Origin: Deltaproteobacteria bacterium | GTDB taxonomy: Bacteria; Desulfobacterota; DSM-4660; Desulfatiglandales; Desulfatiglandaceae | Length of the DNA stretch: 61,640 nt | Direction of reading: 5' to 3' | Assembly: GCA_029933075.1 (NCBI GenBank) | Contig: JAOZOW010000001.1 | Span: forward strand, 61,438 to 123,077 | Part shown: positions 51,975-61,587 of the stretch, piece by piece | Position numbering within the stretch: the stretch's first letter is position 1 | How the letters are laid out: each line of letters opens with the position of its first letter | Notes under the pieces: model-generated | Databases searched by the model: none | The model's input: the letters and a program-made list of their open reading frames with translations, nothing else | What the model was told of the DNA's origin: nothing | Program-made: the position numbers and the translations under genes

Positions 51975-52173
51975 GAATACCCCCGTCCAATGGGTCACTC
52001 AATCAGAAGGAATCTATCGAATTATGTTAGTATAATTATTTTTTTAGCACAATTTGGCGTAATCGTGTGGTAAAATAATGTAAAAAAACTGTAAAATTTT
52101 TTGAGATCTGATCCCATTTGACCTGGGGCCCCGGTTTGAACATGTAAATAGTGCCTCATCCCAACGGGCTTAT

Positions 52174-53799
52174 ATGCTTTCCATTATAAAAAACAGAATT
52201 GCCCTCAAGTATCTGGTCACCACCGCAATTACCGTGACCCTGATATTCACGGCTCTATTCATCTGGATTTCCCGAAAGCAGAAACAATTTGTTTTGGATC
52301 AAATCAAAACCCAGGCCATAATACTTCACAAACAGATTGTTCTGACAAGACAATGGGTCTCGGATCATAATTACATACTGATTGAAAAAACGGGGCGTGT
52401 GCATTCAGATCCATTTTTATTAAACCCCGATATTAAAGACATTCATGGGCGGGTCTATACCAAAATCACCCCTGCCATCTTGACCAGACAGCTTTCCGAG
52501 TATGCGGAGAAGGGAAAACTGTACTCTTTCAACCTCACCAACGTCCATGCCCTGAACCCCACCAATAAGCCGGATCTGTTTGAGGCTCAGGCGATCCGAT
52601 TGTTCAAGTCGGGAAAAAAGGGAGGGATCGATCGCATAGAATTCCACGGGAACCAGCCTGTATTTCGGTATGCCGCCCCGCTTTTGATCAGAAAGAGCTG
52701 TCTGTCATGTCACAGCAAACAGGATTACAACATAGGGGACGTGGGAGGATGTATCAGTGTTTTCATCCCTATGGGGGAAGCAGAAAAAGCGATCCGGCGG
52801 AATAATCTTTTTCTCTTTTTTGCCATGATAGGACTCACCGGCTCGGTCATCCTGGTCCTGTTCTTTTTCGCTCGGGCAATGCTGTTTAAACCCATCGCCG
52901 AGATCAAGGACTTTACCAGGAAAATCAGAATGGAAGAGTTCGAAGGAGTCAAGGATACGGATGGAGACGAACTCAAGGAATTCGCAAGCCTCTGCTACCT
53001 CATTGATAACAAGCTTAAGAACCAACACATGGAACTGGAACAAAAGATAGCCGAGGCCACAAAAGACCTTTCTCTTACAAACCGCAAGTTGGAACAGGCC
53101 GTTGCCGAATTGACGCATCTCAATCGGGCAAGAACCGAGTTTTTCACGGACATCTCCCATGAAATCAGGACCCCGTTGACCTCTATCAAAGGCGCTATAG
53201 ATATCTTGTTGAGAAAGGCTTCATGCAATGATCCTTCCTATTTGGAAATCATCAAGAAAAATACCGACTATCTGATCAATACCTTTGTGGATATTCTCGA
53301 TTATTCCAAGATTGAGGCGGGGCGGCTCGAGCTGGAAATCAAAGAGGAATCTTTGACGGCAACGGTGACCGATGCCATAAGAACGCAGCAGGCCGTTGCC
53401 CAGAAAAGAGGCATTCGGCTGCAAGTAAATGCTCAGGGAGAGATTGTTCTTCCGATGGACAGCAGAAGGATATACCAGGTCATGACGAACCTCATCTCCA
53501 ATGCCATAAAATTCTCTCCGGACAATGGCACGATCATAATCACGGTGAGTCCGCAGGATCATTCAGCAGAGGTCTCCGTTGAGGACCAGGGCCCCGGCAT
53601 ACCGAAGGCCGATCGTGAGGCTATCTTTAGGAAATTTTATCAGCTTCCCCAGCAGAAACATGCGGCTGACATAAGCAAGGGCTCTTCAGGGATCGGCCTG
53701 GCCATATGTAAAGGCCTCGTAGAAGCACACGGGGGAAAGATCTGGGTTGAAAGTGAAACCGGATCCGGTAGCAAATTCGTGTTTACATTGCCGCTGTGA
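52174..53799 (+). CDS. Sensor histidine kinase with haem-binding DUF3365 sensor
   Basis: 541 residues. Transmembrane helix 1 (about 12-32), a periplasmic sensor of the Tll0287/DUF3365 type with one haem c motif CLSCH (176-180), transmembrane helix 2 (about 207-230), a coiled linker, HisKA with His in [10 protein letters not shown], and HATPase_c ([31 protein letters not shown]). A covalently bound haem suggests redox or NO/nitrite sensing. It is divergent from the NapC/HAO operon and 53 bp ahead of its response regulator. Confidence 0.92.
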   Translation: MLSIIKNRIALKYLVTTAITVTLIFTALFIWISRKQKQFVLDQIKTQAIILHKQIVLTRQWVSDHNYILIEKTGRVHSDPFLLNPDIKDIHGRVYTKITPAILTRQLSEYAEKGKLYSFNLTNVHALNPTNKPDLFEAQAIRLFKSGKKGGIDRIEFHGNQPVFRYAAPLLIRKSCLSCHSKQDYNIGDVGGCISVFIPMGEAEKAIRRNNLFLFFAMIGLTGSVILVLFFFARAMLFKPIAEIKDFTRKIRMEEFEGVKDTDGDELKEFASLCYLIDNKLKNQHMELEQKIAEATKDLSLTNRKLEQAVAELTHLNRARTEFFTDISHEIRTPLTSIKGAIDILLRKASCNDPSYLEIIKKNTDYLINTFVDILDYSKIEAGRLELEIKEESLTATVTDAIRTQQAVAQKRGIRLQVNAQGEIVLPMDSRRIYQVMTNLISNAIKFSPDNGTIIITVSPQDHSAEVSVEDQGPGIPKADREAIFRKFYQLPQQKHAADISKGSSGIGLAICKGLVEAHGGKIWVESETGSGSKFVFTLPL

Positions 53800-53852
53800 G
53801 GCAATTCTTAACCTAAATGCCACAAACGTGGCTCATCCCGCAGGGGGCCTCC

Positions 53853-54557
53853 ATGCGTAATTTTAGACTCCTCCTGGTGGACGATGATCAGGATATCCTG
53901 AAAATCTTGAAAGACAACCTGGAATTGGACGGGTATCGCGTAATTACCTCCTCCTCAGGCAAGGAGGCCTTAAGCCTCTTTGAGAAAGAGGAGATCGATC
54001 TCATCGTGCTGGACCTCATGCTTCCGGATATGGATGGCATCCAGGTCTGCCGGGCCGTGAGGACGAGGTCTCATATCCCTATCATCATGCTTACGGCCAA
54101 AGATGGACTCACGGATAAGGTACTGGGTTTGGAGAGCGGTGCAGATGACTATTTGATCAAGCCTTTCGACTACCTGGAGCTTGAGGCCAGGATAAAAGCA
54201 TGCCTTCGCAGGACCCGCCCGTTCTTTCCTACAAAAGAGGTCCTGAAACAGGCGCACATCCAACTGGACCCTAATACCCGAACTGTGGTGGTCAACACCA
54301 GGCAGATCACCCTGACGAGAAAGGAATTCGACATCCTCATGCTACTAATGGAAAATGCGGGCAGGGTACTGGAAAGGGAATGGATCAAAAAGGAACTATG
54401 GCCAGAAGAAAAACTCTATAGATGGAGCAGGACCATTGATGTCCATATTCAGCATCTCAGGGCGAAGCTGGAAGAAAACCCCGATCAACCCCGATATATT
54501 GTAACCGTCCCCGGCGTGGGGTACATGTTTAGCCTCCCGGACCCGAACGGGCATTGA
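53853..54557 (+). CDS. OmpR-family response regulator
   Basis: A 234-residue regulator. The receiver domain has Asp54 in LIVLDLMLPDMDG, with LTAKD and LIKPFDY conserved. A winged-helix DNA-binding domain (about 135-230) has ITLTRKEFDILMLLMENAGR and RTIDVHIQHLRAKLE. The start at ATG 53853 (GGGGG upstream) is chosen over 53817. It is the cognate partner of the haem-sensor kinase and probably controls the divergent cytochrome operon. Confidence 0.92.
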   Translation: MRNFRLLLVDDDQDILKILKDNLELDGYRVITSSSGKEALSLFEKEEIDLIVLDLMLPDMDGIQVCRAVRTRSHIPIIMLTAKDGLTDKVLGLESGADDYLIKPFDYLELEARIKACLRRTRPFFPTKEVLKQAHIQLDPNTRTVVVNTRQITLTRKEFDILMLLMENAGRVLEREWIKKELWPEEKLYRWSRTIDVHIQHLRAKLEENPDQPRYIVTVPGVGYMFSLPDPNGH

Positions 54558-54599
54558 ATCGATCATCGCCTAACAGGAGGCCGCGCGAGAGAAAAATTG

Positions 54600-57104
54600 T
54601 TAGCTCCTGTCCAGGACTTCTCTTACTTTTTTTAGCATATCCACGAGTCGATAAGGCTTACCGATAAACCCCACAGCACCGGAGTTCATGGTCCTTTTTA
54701 CTTCCGCATTCTGCGAATAACCGCTGGCAATGATAACCTTGGCCGCTGGATTGATCTCGAGTAGCTTTTCGAGACACCGATGCCCCCCCATCCCAGGCAT
54801 ATTCAAATCGAGGACTATGAGGTCAATCTCCTTATTTCCGGCTCTGTAAACCTCTACGGCCTTCTCCCCGCTCTCAGCTACGAACGTGGTGTACCCGTAT
54901 TGTTCCAGCATATCCCGGCCGATCTCCAGGATATACTTCTCATCATCCACCAGCAGAATGGTTTCTTTGCCCCCTGCGATGTGGTTTTCCCGATCTTCTT
55001 CCATCTCCTCTTCAACAATGCTCTCCAGCGCCGGGAAATATATCTTAAAACAAGTTCCCTGCCCTTTTTGGCTCTCACAGGTGATATAGCCCCTGTGGCT
55101 TTTAACAATGCCATATACCATAGCCAGCCCCAGCCCTGTGCCCTTGCCGGTCTCCTTTGTTGTAAAAAATGGTTCATAGATGTGATCCAAGATCTCCTTA
55201 TCCATGCCGCACCCTGTATCAGTTATGCTCAACATGGCATAGGACCCTGGAATGGCGCCCGGATGCGCCCTGCAAAATGCATGATCCAAGGTAACGTTTC
55301 TCGTCTCAAAGCTCAGTTTACCGCCATCCGGCATGGCATCCCTGGCATTGACGCCCAAATTCATCATGATCTGTTCGAGCTGCACGGGATCCGCATTGAT
55401 AATCTCCAGGTCTCTTGACAGGTGGAGTTCGATTGTCACCATCCTGGGAATTGTACGTTCCAGGAGCCTGACGACCTGTTCCACTTCATGGTTAAGATCA
55501 ACGGGCCTAAGCTTGCTCTCCACTTTCCTCCCGAAAATAAGGAGCCTCCTCGTTAACTCACCCGCCCTCTCGGCCGATTTCTGGATGGCTTCGAGTTTTC
55601 CATAATCTGGATCATCGCGCGATTTCCCCATCATCAGAAGCTGGGTGTAACCCGATATGGCCTGGAGGATATTATTGAAATCATGGGCCACCCCGCCTGC
55701 TAAAGTGCCGATGGCTTCCATCTTGTGGGCCTGGAGGAGCTGGGCCTCCAACTCCTTTCTCTCAGAAATGTCCCGCAGTGTCACAAGCATACCTGCAGGA
55801 CGTCCTTTATGATCATCGTATCGAGAGGCGCTTATGCTGATATCCAGCAACCGGCCATCCTTGGTATAACGCTTGGTTTCGAACCCCTGACAAGGCGTCC
55901 CATTTTCCACAAGATCCCGAATAATCTCCATGGTCTTTTCTCTTTCACTTTCGGGAACAAAGGGGATACGCTTGCCTATTACCTCCTCGGCGCTCCATCC
56001 GAAAAGCCGGGAAAACGCAGGGCTGACATACTGGGTGTTGCCCTCCAAGTCGTAAATCACTATGGCATCGGCAGAGGAGTGAATCAGGGAACGATATACC
56101 TCTTCAGCCCTCTTTGACTCTTCGTAAAGCCTCTTGAACTTCTTCTCGCTCTCGCGAAGCGCCTGCTGTGCCTCTTTGAGATTGGAGATGTCCTCATAGA
56201 TTCCATAGGCCCCGACCACTTTTCCCTCAATGATGACTGGAACGCCATAAAACTCCACATCTATCAGGGTTCCGTCTTTCCTGTAGCGCCTCCCGGAGCC
56301 ATGGATCGGCTCCCCTTCCATGGTCCTCTTCGTATATGAAACAGCTTCCTCCAGATGCTCCTGACCGCCAATAATACGGTCCAGTTTTTTGCCCTTCATC
56401 TCGTGTTCTTCAAATTGAAACAGTTTCTCAAAATACTTGTTGCATGAGACAATCTCGTGGTTTTCATTAACAGTAACAATGGCCAGTGAACTATGCTCAA
56501 TCAGAGACTCCAGGCGTTTCTTCTCAAGCCTCAGATTCTCCTCCGCAATCCTGCGCTCGTTGATTTGCAGGAGAAGCCTTTCATTGGCTTTTCTAAGATC
56601 GGCAGTGCGCTCGGAAACCAGCTCCTCAAGCCGATCACGATGCCCCTTCAGGTCCTCCTCCACCTGTTTGAACCCTGTGATGTCCCGACTGTATACAGCA
56701 ACAAGCACCACTTTACCGTTCCGGTCGAATACAGGATACAGATGGGTGTCAAGCCATCTCCCCTCTCTCCTGTCTTCATAATGGACAGCCTTTCCGGAAC
56801 TGACAGTCCGATCATGGTAGGCCTTCCTATTTTCGGCAATATCCGGCGGGAAAAGCGCAAATGCATTCGAGCCGATCAATTCATCCGCGCTTTTTCCAAA
56901 TGCCTCAGCCGCCGTGCTGTTCAAGGCAAGGATCACTCCTTCTCTATCCAAGAGCAAAGCCCTGTCAGGGATTGCATTGAGGAGTACACGCGCCGTTTCT
57001 TCACTCTTGCGAAGTTCCTCTTCCAGCCGATCGCGTTCGATGGCCTTCTTTTCCAGATCCCTGACCTTTTCCAATAGCTCCTGCGGGGATGCTTGAACTG
57101 ACAT
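54600..57104 (-). CDS. Multi-PAS hybrid histidine kinase
   Basis: 834 residues without transmembrane segments. Coiled coil (1-30), PAS1 (about 35-150), coiled linker with RTADLRKANERLLLQINERR, PAS2 (about 195-310), PAS3 (about 340-460), then HisKA with His in GGVAHDFNNILQA, HATPase_c (DTGCGMDKEI, GKGTGLGLAMVYG) and a C-terminal receiver with Asp in LIVLDLNMPGM. It is cytosolic and convergent with the OmpR-type regulator. The receiver may send phosphate on to other proteins. Confidence 0.93.
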   Translation of the reverse strand: MSVQASPQELLEKVRDLEKKAIERDRLEEELRKSEETARVLLNAIPDRALLLDREGVILALNSTAAEAFGKSADELIGSNAFALFPPDIAENRKAYHDRTVSSGKAVHYEDRREGRWLDTHLYPVFDRNGKVVLVAVYSRDITGFKQVEEDLKGHRDRLEELVSERTADLRKANERLLLQINERRIAEENLRLEKKRLESLIEHSSLAIVTVNENHEIVSCNKYFEKLFQFEEHEMKGKKLDRIIGGQEHLEEAVSYTKRTMEGEPIHGSGRRYRKDGTLIDVEFYGVPVIIEGKVVGAYGIYEDISNLKEAQQALRESEKKFKRLYEESKRAEEVYRSLIHSSADAIVIYDLEGNTQYVSPAFSRLFGWSAEEVIGKRIPFVPESEREKTMEIIRDLVENGTPCQGFETKRYTKDGRLLDISISASRYDDHKGRPAGMLVTLRDISERKELEAQLLQAHKMEAIGTLAGGVAHDFNNILQAISGYTQLLMMGKSRDDPDYGKLEAIQKSAERAGELTRRLLIFGRKVESKLRPVDLNHEVEQVVRLLERTIPRMVTIELHLSRDLEIINADPVQLEQIMMNLGVNARDAMPDGGKLSFETRNVTLDHAFCRAHPGAIPGSYAMLSITDTGCGMDKEILDHIYEPFFTTKETGKGTGLGLAMVYGIVKSHRGYITCESQKGQGTCFKIYFPALESIVEEEMEEDRENHIAGGKETILLVDDEKYILEIGRDMLEQYGYTTFVAESGEKAVEVYRAGNKEIDLIVLDLNMPGMGGHRCLEKLLEINPAAKVIIASGYSQNAEVKRTMNSGAVGFIGKPYRLVDMLKKVREVLDRS

Positions 57105-57349
57105 GGCCCCTTTCCTTTCTCCGCGCCGTTTCGGACGATAACAATATAATGGAAAATCAAAGTCTATAAAAGCTCTTTCGGAATCTTTTTACAAGTCTTT
57201 TAGGAAATGAATTAGGGGAAGGAGAACCCGCGTCATGGAACCCGAAACGAACCATCACGCAATGAGCTCGGCGGGATAGAGCACACTGGGCACAGCGGGT
57301 TTTTTAGGCAAGGGAGACAAGGAATGTTAGGATGTTTTATTCAACGTTT
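57105..57349. other. Intergenic region
   Basis: About 245 bp. No gene or clear signal is seen; it separates the hybrid kinase from the end of the ferredoxin gene. Confidence 0.4.
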
Positions 57350-58108
57350 TCAGCCCACCTCATATGCACCCTTTTCCAGGATCTCACCCCTTGGGCTGAT
57401 TACGACCTTTTCCATGGGGATATCCTTTCCCGCCATCTCCATGGCCTTCTTCAAAATCATGGGTAGCCCGGAGCAGCAGGGGACCTCCATAATCAGGACC
57501 GTTACGCTCCTGATCCCGGCCGACCGAAAGATGGCGGCAAACCTCTCAATGTAATCCTCGACATCATCAAACTTGGGACATCCAACCATTACCACCTTCC
57601 CCCTGACAAAGTCCTGGTGGAAATTCGGATAGGCGACAGGGGTGCAATCAGCCGCCACCAACAGGTCTGCCTCTTTTAAAAAGGATGCTGTGGGAGGCAC
57701 CAACCTTATCTGCACGGGCCAGTGGGAAAGGGCCGATTCAGCGGTTTGCTGGACGGTGGGCACATTGGCAACCTCACATGATGCCGAGGGGATGAAGCTC
57801 TGCAACTGAGTGGAAGGGCATCCGCATGCAAGTGTTGCCTCCTGCCGGCTTTCCTTTACGGCCTTTGATGCCAGGTATTCTTCCACGGCCTCCTCGTCAA
57901 AATCCTCGGCTTCCCGCTCAATGACCCTTAACGCCCCGGTGGGGCACTCTCCCAGACATGCCCCCAAGCCGTCACAGTACTTCTCGGCCACCAGTCTGGC
58001 CTTGCCGTCAATCACTTCAATGGCCCCTTCAGCGCAGCTTGGCACGCACTGCCCGCACCCGTCGCATAACTCTTCATCAATTTCGATTATTTTTCTCATC
58101 ACTTTCAT
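57350..58108 (-). CDS. 4Fe-4S ferredoxin-domain protein
   Basis: 252 residues. The N-terminal double-cluster ferredoxin reads CDGCGQCVPSCAEGAI and CDGLGACLGECPTGAL (residues 15-65), followed by a roughly 160-residue domain with CGCPST and CCSG cysteine pairs. Similar proteins accompany hcp in sulfate reducers and are thought to supply electrons to it. The ATG overlaps the upstream HD-domain gene stop by 4 bp. Confidence 0.85.
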   Translation of the reverse strand: MKVMRKIIEIDEELCDGCGQCVPSCAEGAIEVIDGKARLVAEKYCDGLGACLGECPTGALRVIEREAEDFDEEAVEEYLASKAVKESRQEATLACGCPSTQLQSFIPSASCEVANVPTVQQTAESALSHWPVQIRLVPPTASFLKEADLLVAADCTPVAYPNFHQDFVRGKVVMVGCPKFDDVEDYIERFAAIFRSAGIRSVTVLIMEVPCCSGLPMILKKAMEMAGKDIPMEKVVISPRGEILEKGAYEVG

Positions 58109-58842
58109 TGCTTACTCCTCAGCAAGATCTCCCTCGCAACGGCCTTGCCACTTTCCGTCAGAAACGATTTCTCAATCACCTTTTCAAGATGCTCCGGCGG
58201 GCTTGGCTGCTCTTTCTGATTTTCCTCAAGGTTGACGATCAGGTCTGCATCGTAAAGACACTTGAAATTGACCGTCTCCTCGGCCCTGGGATGATGATGG
58301 TGACCCACTATATCACAGACTTCTTCAATCAAATCCTCTCTTGCGCCCAGTTTGGTCAGGATCTCCTTTGCTATAGGCGGCCCTTCCTCCTCCTGATATC
58401 TGGCGGCTGTGCTCCGGTGTTTTCGCTCGGCCTCCTTGATGCCAATGTCATGAAGGTATGCCGCCATCAAAACTACCGCCAGATTGGCTCGCTCCTCCCG
58501 GCCGATCTGCTCGGCATGCCGTGCCACCCTAATGGCATGTCCGATCCGTTTGAAATCCTGTTTGAAGTAGCGCTTCATCTCAATGGCCACGCGGTCCTTG
58601 AGCAAATCCTCCTTTTGGGCGATAAGCTCAGGGGGGAGGTTCCCGATGCACTGCTCCGCAAAAGGACAATATGAAGCGCACCCGAAGTCCAGTTGTGGAT
58701 TGAGGAACCGATGGCCACATTTGGAACACTTCCGCGTGGTGTCATCCTTGAAAAATTCCACCTTATGTCCACACTCCGGACATCTTGCTTCAAATATGGC
58801 ATCCGACTTCCAAAACTGAGTGTCTTGCCCTGGGCATTTCAT
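58105..58842 (-). CDS. Zinc-ribbon/HD-domain hydrolase
   Basis: 245 residues. A zinc ribbon (CPECGHKVEFFKDDTTRKCSKCGHRF-type, two CX2C) at residues 20-50 and a second CASYCPFAEQC. The HD phosphohydrolase domain has H...HD motifs in AIRVARHAEQ and LMAAYLHDIGIKEAE, and HHHHPRAEE. HD enzymes cleave nucleotides or cyclic nucleotides; the substrate is unknown. The start at ATG 58842 is preceded by GGGGGAA. It lies between hcp and the ferredoxin gene in one operon. Confidence 0.85.
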   Translation of the reverse strand: MKCPGQDTQFWKSDAIFEARCPECGHKVEFFKDDTTRKCSKCGHRFLNPQLDFGCASYCPFAEQCIGNLPPELIAQKEDLLKDRVAIEMKRYFKQDFKRIGHAIRVARHAEQIGREERANLAVVLMAAYLHDIGIKEAERKHRSTAARYQEEEGPPIAKEILTKLGAREDLIEEVCDIVGHHHHPRAEETVNFKCLYDADLIVNLEENQKEQPSPPEHLEKVIEKSFLTESGKAVAREILLRSKQ

Positions 58843-58863
58843 AATGGTTCCCCCCGCCATGGA

Positions 58864-58905
58864 AACTTGAAGCCGAGGATATCATTACATCCCCAGCTTC
58901 AAGTT
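58864..58905. repeat. Stem-loop between hcp and the HD-domain gene
   Basis: AACTTGAAGC and GCTTCAAGTT form a perfect 10-bp inverted repeat with a 22-nt loop. No T-run follows, so it may be an mRNA processing or stability element inside the operon, or an operator. Confidence 0.5.
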
Positions 58906-58929
58906 CCAGGTTTGGGTTTCAAACAAGCA

Positions 58930-60594
58930 TTACCTCCCCGCCATCATTGCTTCAATGTCCTCTTCAACCGTCCCTATTTGCTTGATGTCAAATTTATCAA
59001 CCAGCACATTCAGCACGTTCGGAGATATGAACGCGGGCAGTGTAGGACCGAGGCGTATACCCTTGACCCCGAGGTAAAGAAGGGCGAGAAGAACGGCTAC
59101 GGCTTTCTGCTCATACCACCCGATATCAAAAGATATGGGGAGCTCATTGATATCATCAAGGCCGAAAACTTCTTTCAACTTGAGGGCGATCACAGCAAGA
59201 GAATAACAGTCATTGCATTGTCCCGCGTCAAGCACCCTGGGAATTCCTCCGATATCCCCCAGATCCAGCTTGTTGTAGCGATATTTTGCGCACCCGGCCG
59301 TAAGGATTACCGTATCTTTCGGGAGCGCCTTTGCAACTTCGGTAAAATATTCCCTGCTCTTGTGGCGACCATCGCAACCGGCCATAACGATGAATCTCTT
59401 GATGGCACCCGATTTCACCGCCTCGACAACCTTGTCCGCCAGAGCAAGAACCTGGTTATGCGCAAAGCCTCCCACGATCTTGCCCGTTTCAATCTCAACA
59501 GGGGGGGCGCATTTTTTTGCTACCTCTATGACCTCGGAGAAGTCTTTCGTCCCCCCCTCCGGCCTGTCCGGGATATGCTTTGCCTCAGGATATCCCACCA
59601 CTCCCGTGGTGAACAACCTGTCAAGATATGTGTTGTCCTTCTTAAGGGGAACAAGACAATTCGTGGTCAATATAATCGGGCCGTTAAAGCTTTCAAATTC
59701 CTTGTTCTGATGCCACCAGGAACTCCCGTAATTGCCTACAAAATGATCATACTTCTTGAATTCCGGATAGTAATTGGCAGGAAGCATCTCACCGTGGGTA
59801 TAGACATCAATCCCCGTGCCTTCGGTCTGCTTCAGGAGCTCTTCCATGTCCTTCAAGTCATGTCCGCTGATAAGGATGCCGGGATTGTTTCTGACACCGA
59901 TATTGACCTCGGTGATCTCGGGGTGTCCATAGGCCGAGGTGTTGGCTTCATCAAGAAGCGCCATGGTTGAGACCGCCATCTCACCAGCCTTCATCACCAT
60001 TCCGACCATTTCATCCACGGAGAGATCCTTGGTGGTGGAAGCCAATGCTTCCATGAGGAACGCATAAATCTCATCTTTTTCGTATCCCAGAATCGCCGCA
60101 TGGTCTGCATAGGCGGCAATCCCTTTGCACCCGATGATCAGGAGCTCCCTCAGAGACCTGGCATCCTCATTTTCCGTTGCGAGTACACCCACTTGCCTTG
60201 CTTTCTCGTGGAATTCCGCCTCGTCCTCCGAATACCACACCGCGGAATCATGCAGTTCTCCTGAAAAATCCTCTCCGTTCTTTTCCTTGTACGCGGCCAG
60301 AAATTTCCCTTTGAGATCTTCGCGGACTTTCAGGGCCTCTTTTATGCGGTCGATAAACCAGTCATTCTTCCAGTTCACATTGGTAATCGTTGAAAAAAGC
60401 GCCTGCGCAACGAACAGCCCCGCCTCCTTGTCCACGATCCCCAATTCTTTTGCCTTTTCACCGTAAATGGAAATACCCCTCAGGACATAGATCAACAGGT
60501 CCTGGAGATTGGCAAGTTCCTCCGGTTTCCCACAAACTCCCTTTACCGTACAGCCTTGATTCTTGGCTGTCTCCTGACATTGAAAACAAAACAT
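58930..60594 (-). CDS. hcp: Hybrid cluster protein (hydroxylamine/NO reductase), class I
   Basis: A 554-residue Hcp. The N-terminal FeS site is [21 protein letters not shown] (class I spacing CX2CX8CX5C). Further cluster ligands appear in [28 protein letters not shown] and [10 protein letters not shown]. It removes NO and hydroxylamine. The ATG at 60594 is selected because AAGGAGG lies 6 bp upstream; the ATG two codons earlier abuts the ribosome site. An HcpR-type box lies about 106 bp upstream. Confidence 0.97.
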   Translation of the reverse strand: MFCFQCQETAKNQGCTVKGVCGKPEELANLQDLLIYVLRGISIYGEKAKELGIVDKEAGLFVAQALFSTITNVNWKNDWFIDRIKEALKVREDLKGKFLAAYKEKNGEDFSGELHDSAVWYSEDEAEFHEKARQVGVLATENEDARSLRELLIIGCKGIAAYADHAAILGYEKDEIYAFLMEALASTTKDLSVDEMVGMVMKAGEMAVSTMALLDEANTSAYGHPEITEVNIGVRNNPGILISGHDLKDMEELLKQTEGTGIDVYTHGEMLPANYYPEFKKYDHFVGNYGSSWWHQNKEFESFNGPIILTTNCLVPLKKDNTYLDRLFTTGVVGYPEAKHIPDRPEGGTKDFSEVIEVAKKCAPPVEIETGKIVGGFAHNQVLALADKVVEAVKSGAIKRFIVMAGCDGRHKSREYFTEVAKALPKDTVILTAGCAKYRYNKLDLGDIGGIPRVLDAGQCNDCYSLAVIALKLKEVFGLDDINELPISFDIGWYEQKAVAVLLALLYLGVKGIRLGPTLPAFISPNVLNVLVDKFDIKQIGTVEEDIEAMMAGR

Positions 60595-60679
60595 GATCAT
60601 CCTCCTTGATTCTTGATTATTGCAACCATGAAATTCCAGTTTGAGTCCAACCTTGCTCCAATCTTTCGGTTAAGTTAAC

Positions 60680-60685
60680 ATTATA
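60680..60685 (-). promoter_or_regulatory. -10 box of hcp
   Basis: A perfect TATAAT on the minus strand (60685-60680). The HcpR-like box centre lies about 33 bp upstream of the predicted start, near -33, so it overlaps the -35 region. Confidence 0.55.
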
Positions 60686-60699
60686 AACCTTTGCGTTCC

Positions 60700-60713
60700 T
60701 TGACCTAAGTCAA
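60700..60713. promoter_or_regulatory. HcpR-type operator upstream of hcp
   Basis: TTGAC-CTAA-GTCAA is a perfect match to the TTGAC-N4-GTCAA consensus described for HcpR (CRP/FNR family, NO-responsive) in sulfate reducers. It overlaps the last codons of the siroheme gene and precedes hcp. Confidence 0.75.
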
Positions 60714-61513
60714 TATTTTGCTTTTTCTTCTTTCTTCAACAAATTTTCCTCTCCGGTACGCTCCAAAACGACGCCGAAACGCTCCCCCTTTTTGCAATGC
60801 CGTTGGTAATGATCCAGGCAGCACTCAAGAAGACCCGGAATATTTGCCGCGGCGTAAATCCCGGGCAGTTCGGTCCCCAACCTGGGATGCCTTCCCAGCT
60901 TGCCTCCCACCAAAATGCGATAACCCCTCTCTCCTTCCTCAAGTGTCCCGGTGGGGCAGGCCTTAACACACTGGCCGCAGTAAAGGCATCTGTGATAATT
61001 GATGGATGGGCCATTTCCGTTTAGGGATATTGCACCCTCTTTGCAGGCCTCCAAACAGGCCATGCATTGACTGCAGGGTTCATCTGAAATCATGGGGCGT
61101 GAAGCGCCGATGAATCCCACATCCGCGATCTGGGGGCGGGAACACGCATTGGGGCAATCTGCCACGGAGACACGAAACTCATGGTGCATCTTTAGGGGGC
61201 CTCCCACCCGTTCCTCCAAAAAAGCTTTGAGGTTCCTGCGGGAAAGCCTTTTTTCCAGCTCCTCTGGCAGGCCATCGGAAATCACCGCGCGGTTGGGGCA
61301 GCCACCCGGCCCAAAACAGGTCTCCACCTGAAAACCCTTGACCTCTTCTTGCATGCGATCCAGGAACCGTTTCTGGCAAGCGGTGACATGTGCCATGGTA
61401 ACTTCACGGGCACCGGAACGGGCAGCCTCTTCTTCGACCCGTTTCTTTACGCGCTTTCTCACGAAAAACGGCACTCGGCCCAGGGCTTTTTCCGCATCGC
61501 TTCGCCACTTCAT
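60710..61513 (-). CDS. Siroheme-[4Fe-4S] reductase, sulfite/nitrite type
   Basis: 267 residues. An N-terminal PCP_red-like segment (WRSDAEKALGRVPFFVRKRV) is followed by a nitrite/sulfite reductase core. The siroheme-cluster cysteines are CFGPGGC (CX5C) and CPNACSRPQ (CX3C). Two ferredoxin clusters follow: CSQCMACLEACKEGAI and CLYCGQCVKACPTGTL. It is a compact siroheme reductase, akin to AsrC/low-molecular-weight sulfite reductase. With hcp next door and a shared HcpR box, a nitrite or sulfite stress role is likely. ATG 61513 is favoured over GTG 61519. Confidence 0.85.
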   Translation of the reverse strand: MKWRSDAEKALGRVPFFVRKRVKKRVEEEAARSGAREVTMAHVTACQKRFLDRMQEEVKGFQVETCFGPGGCPNRAVISDGLPEELEKRLSRRNLKAFLEERVGGPLKMHHEFRVSVADCPNACSRPQIADVGFIGASRPMISDEPCSQCMACLEACKEGAISLNGNGPSINYHRCLYCGQCVKACPTGTLEEGERGYRILVGGKLGRHPRLGTELPGIYAAANIPGLLECCLDHYQRHCKKGERFGVVLERTGEENLLKKEEKAKY

Positions 61514-61573
61514 CGCCACTGCCCTTTCACTGTAAGTATATTCTTTTTTATCGGATCTTTCACCGAAAATACC

Positions 61574-61587
61574 TTGACTTAGGTCAA
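61574..61587. promoter_or_regulatory. HcpR-type operator upstream of the siroheme gene
   Basis: TTGAC-TTAG-GTCAA, another perfect TTGAC-N4-GTCAA. The centre lies about 67 bp upstream of the start codon at 61513. It is the second such box in this window, and the centre 4 bp are the reverse complement (CTAA/TTAG) of the first. Confidence 0.75.

Noticed and set aside
58693-59970. 425-codon plus-strand frame across the hcp 3' end
   Set aside because: Antisense to hcp and the HD gene, both of which have full family motifs.
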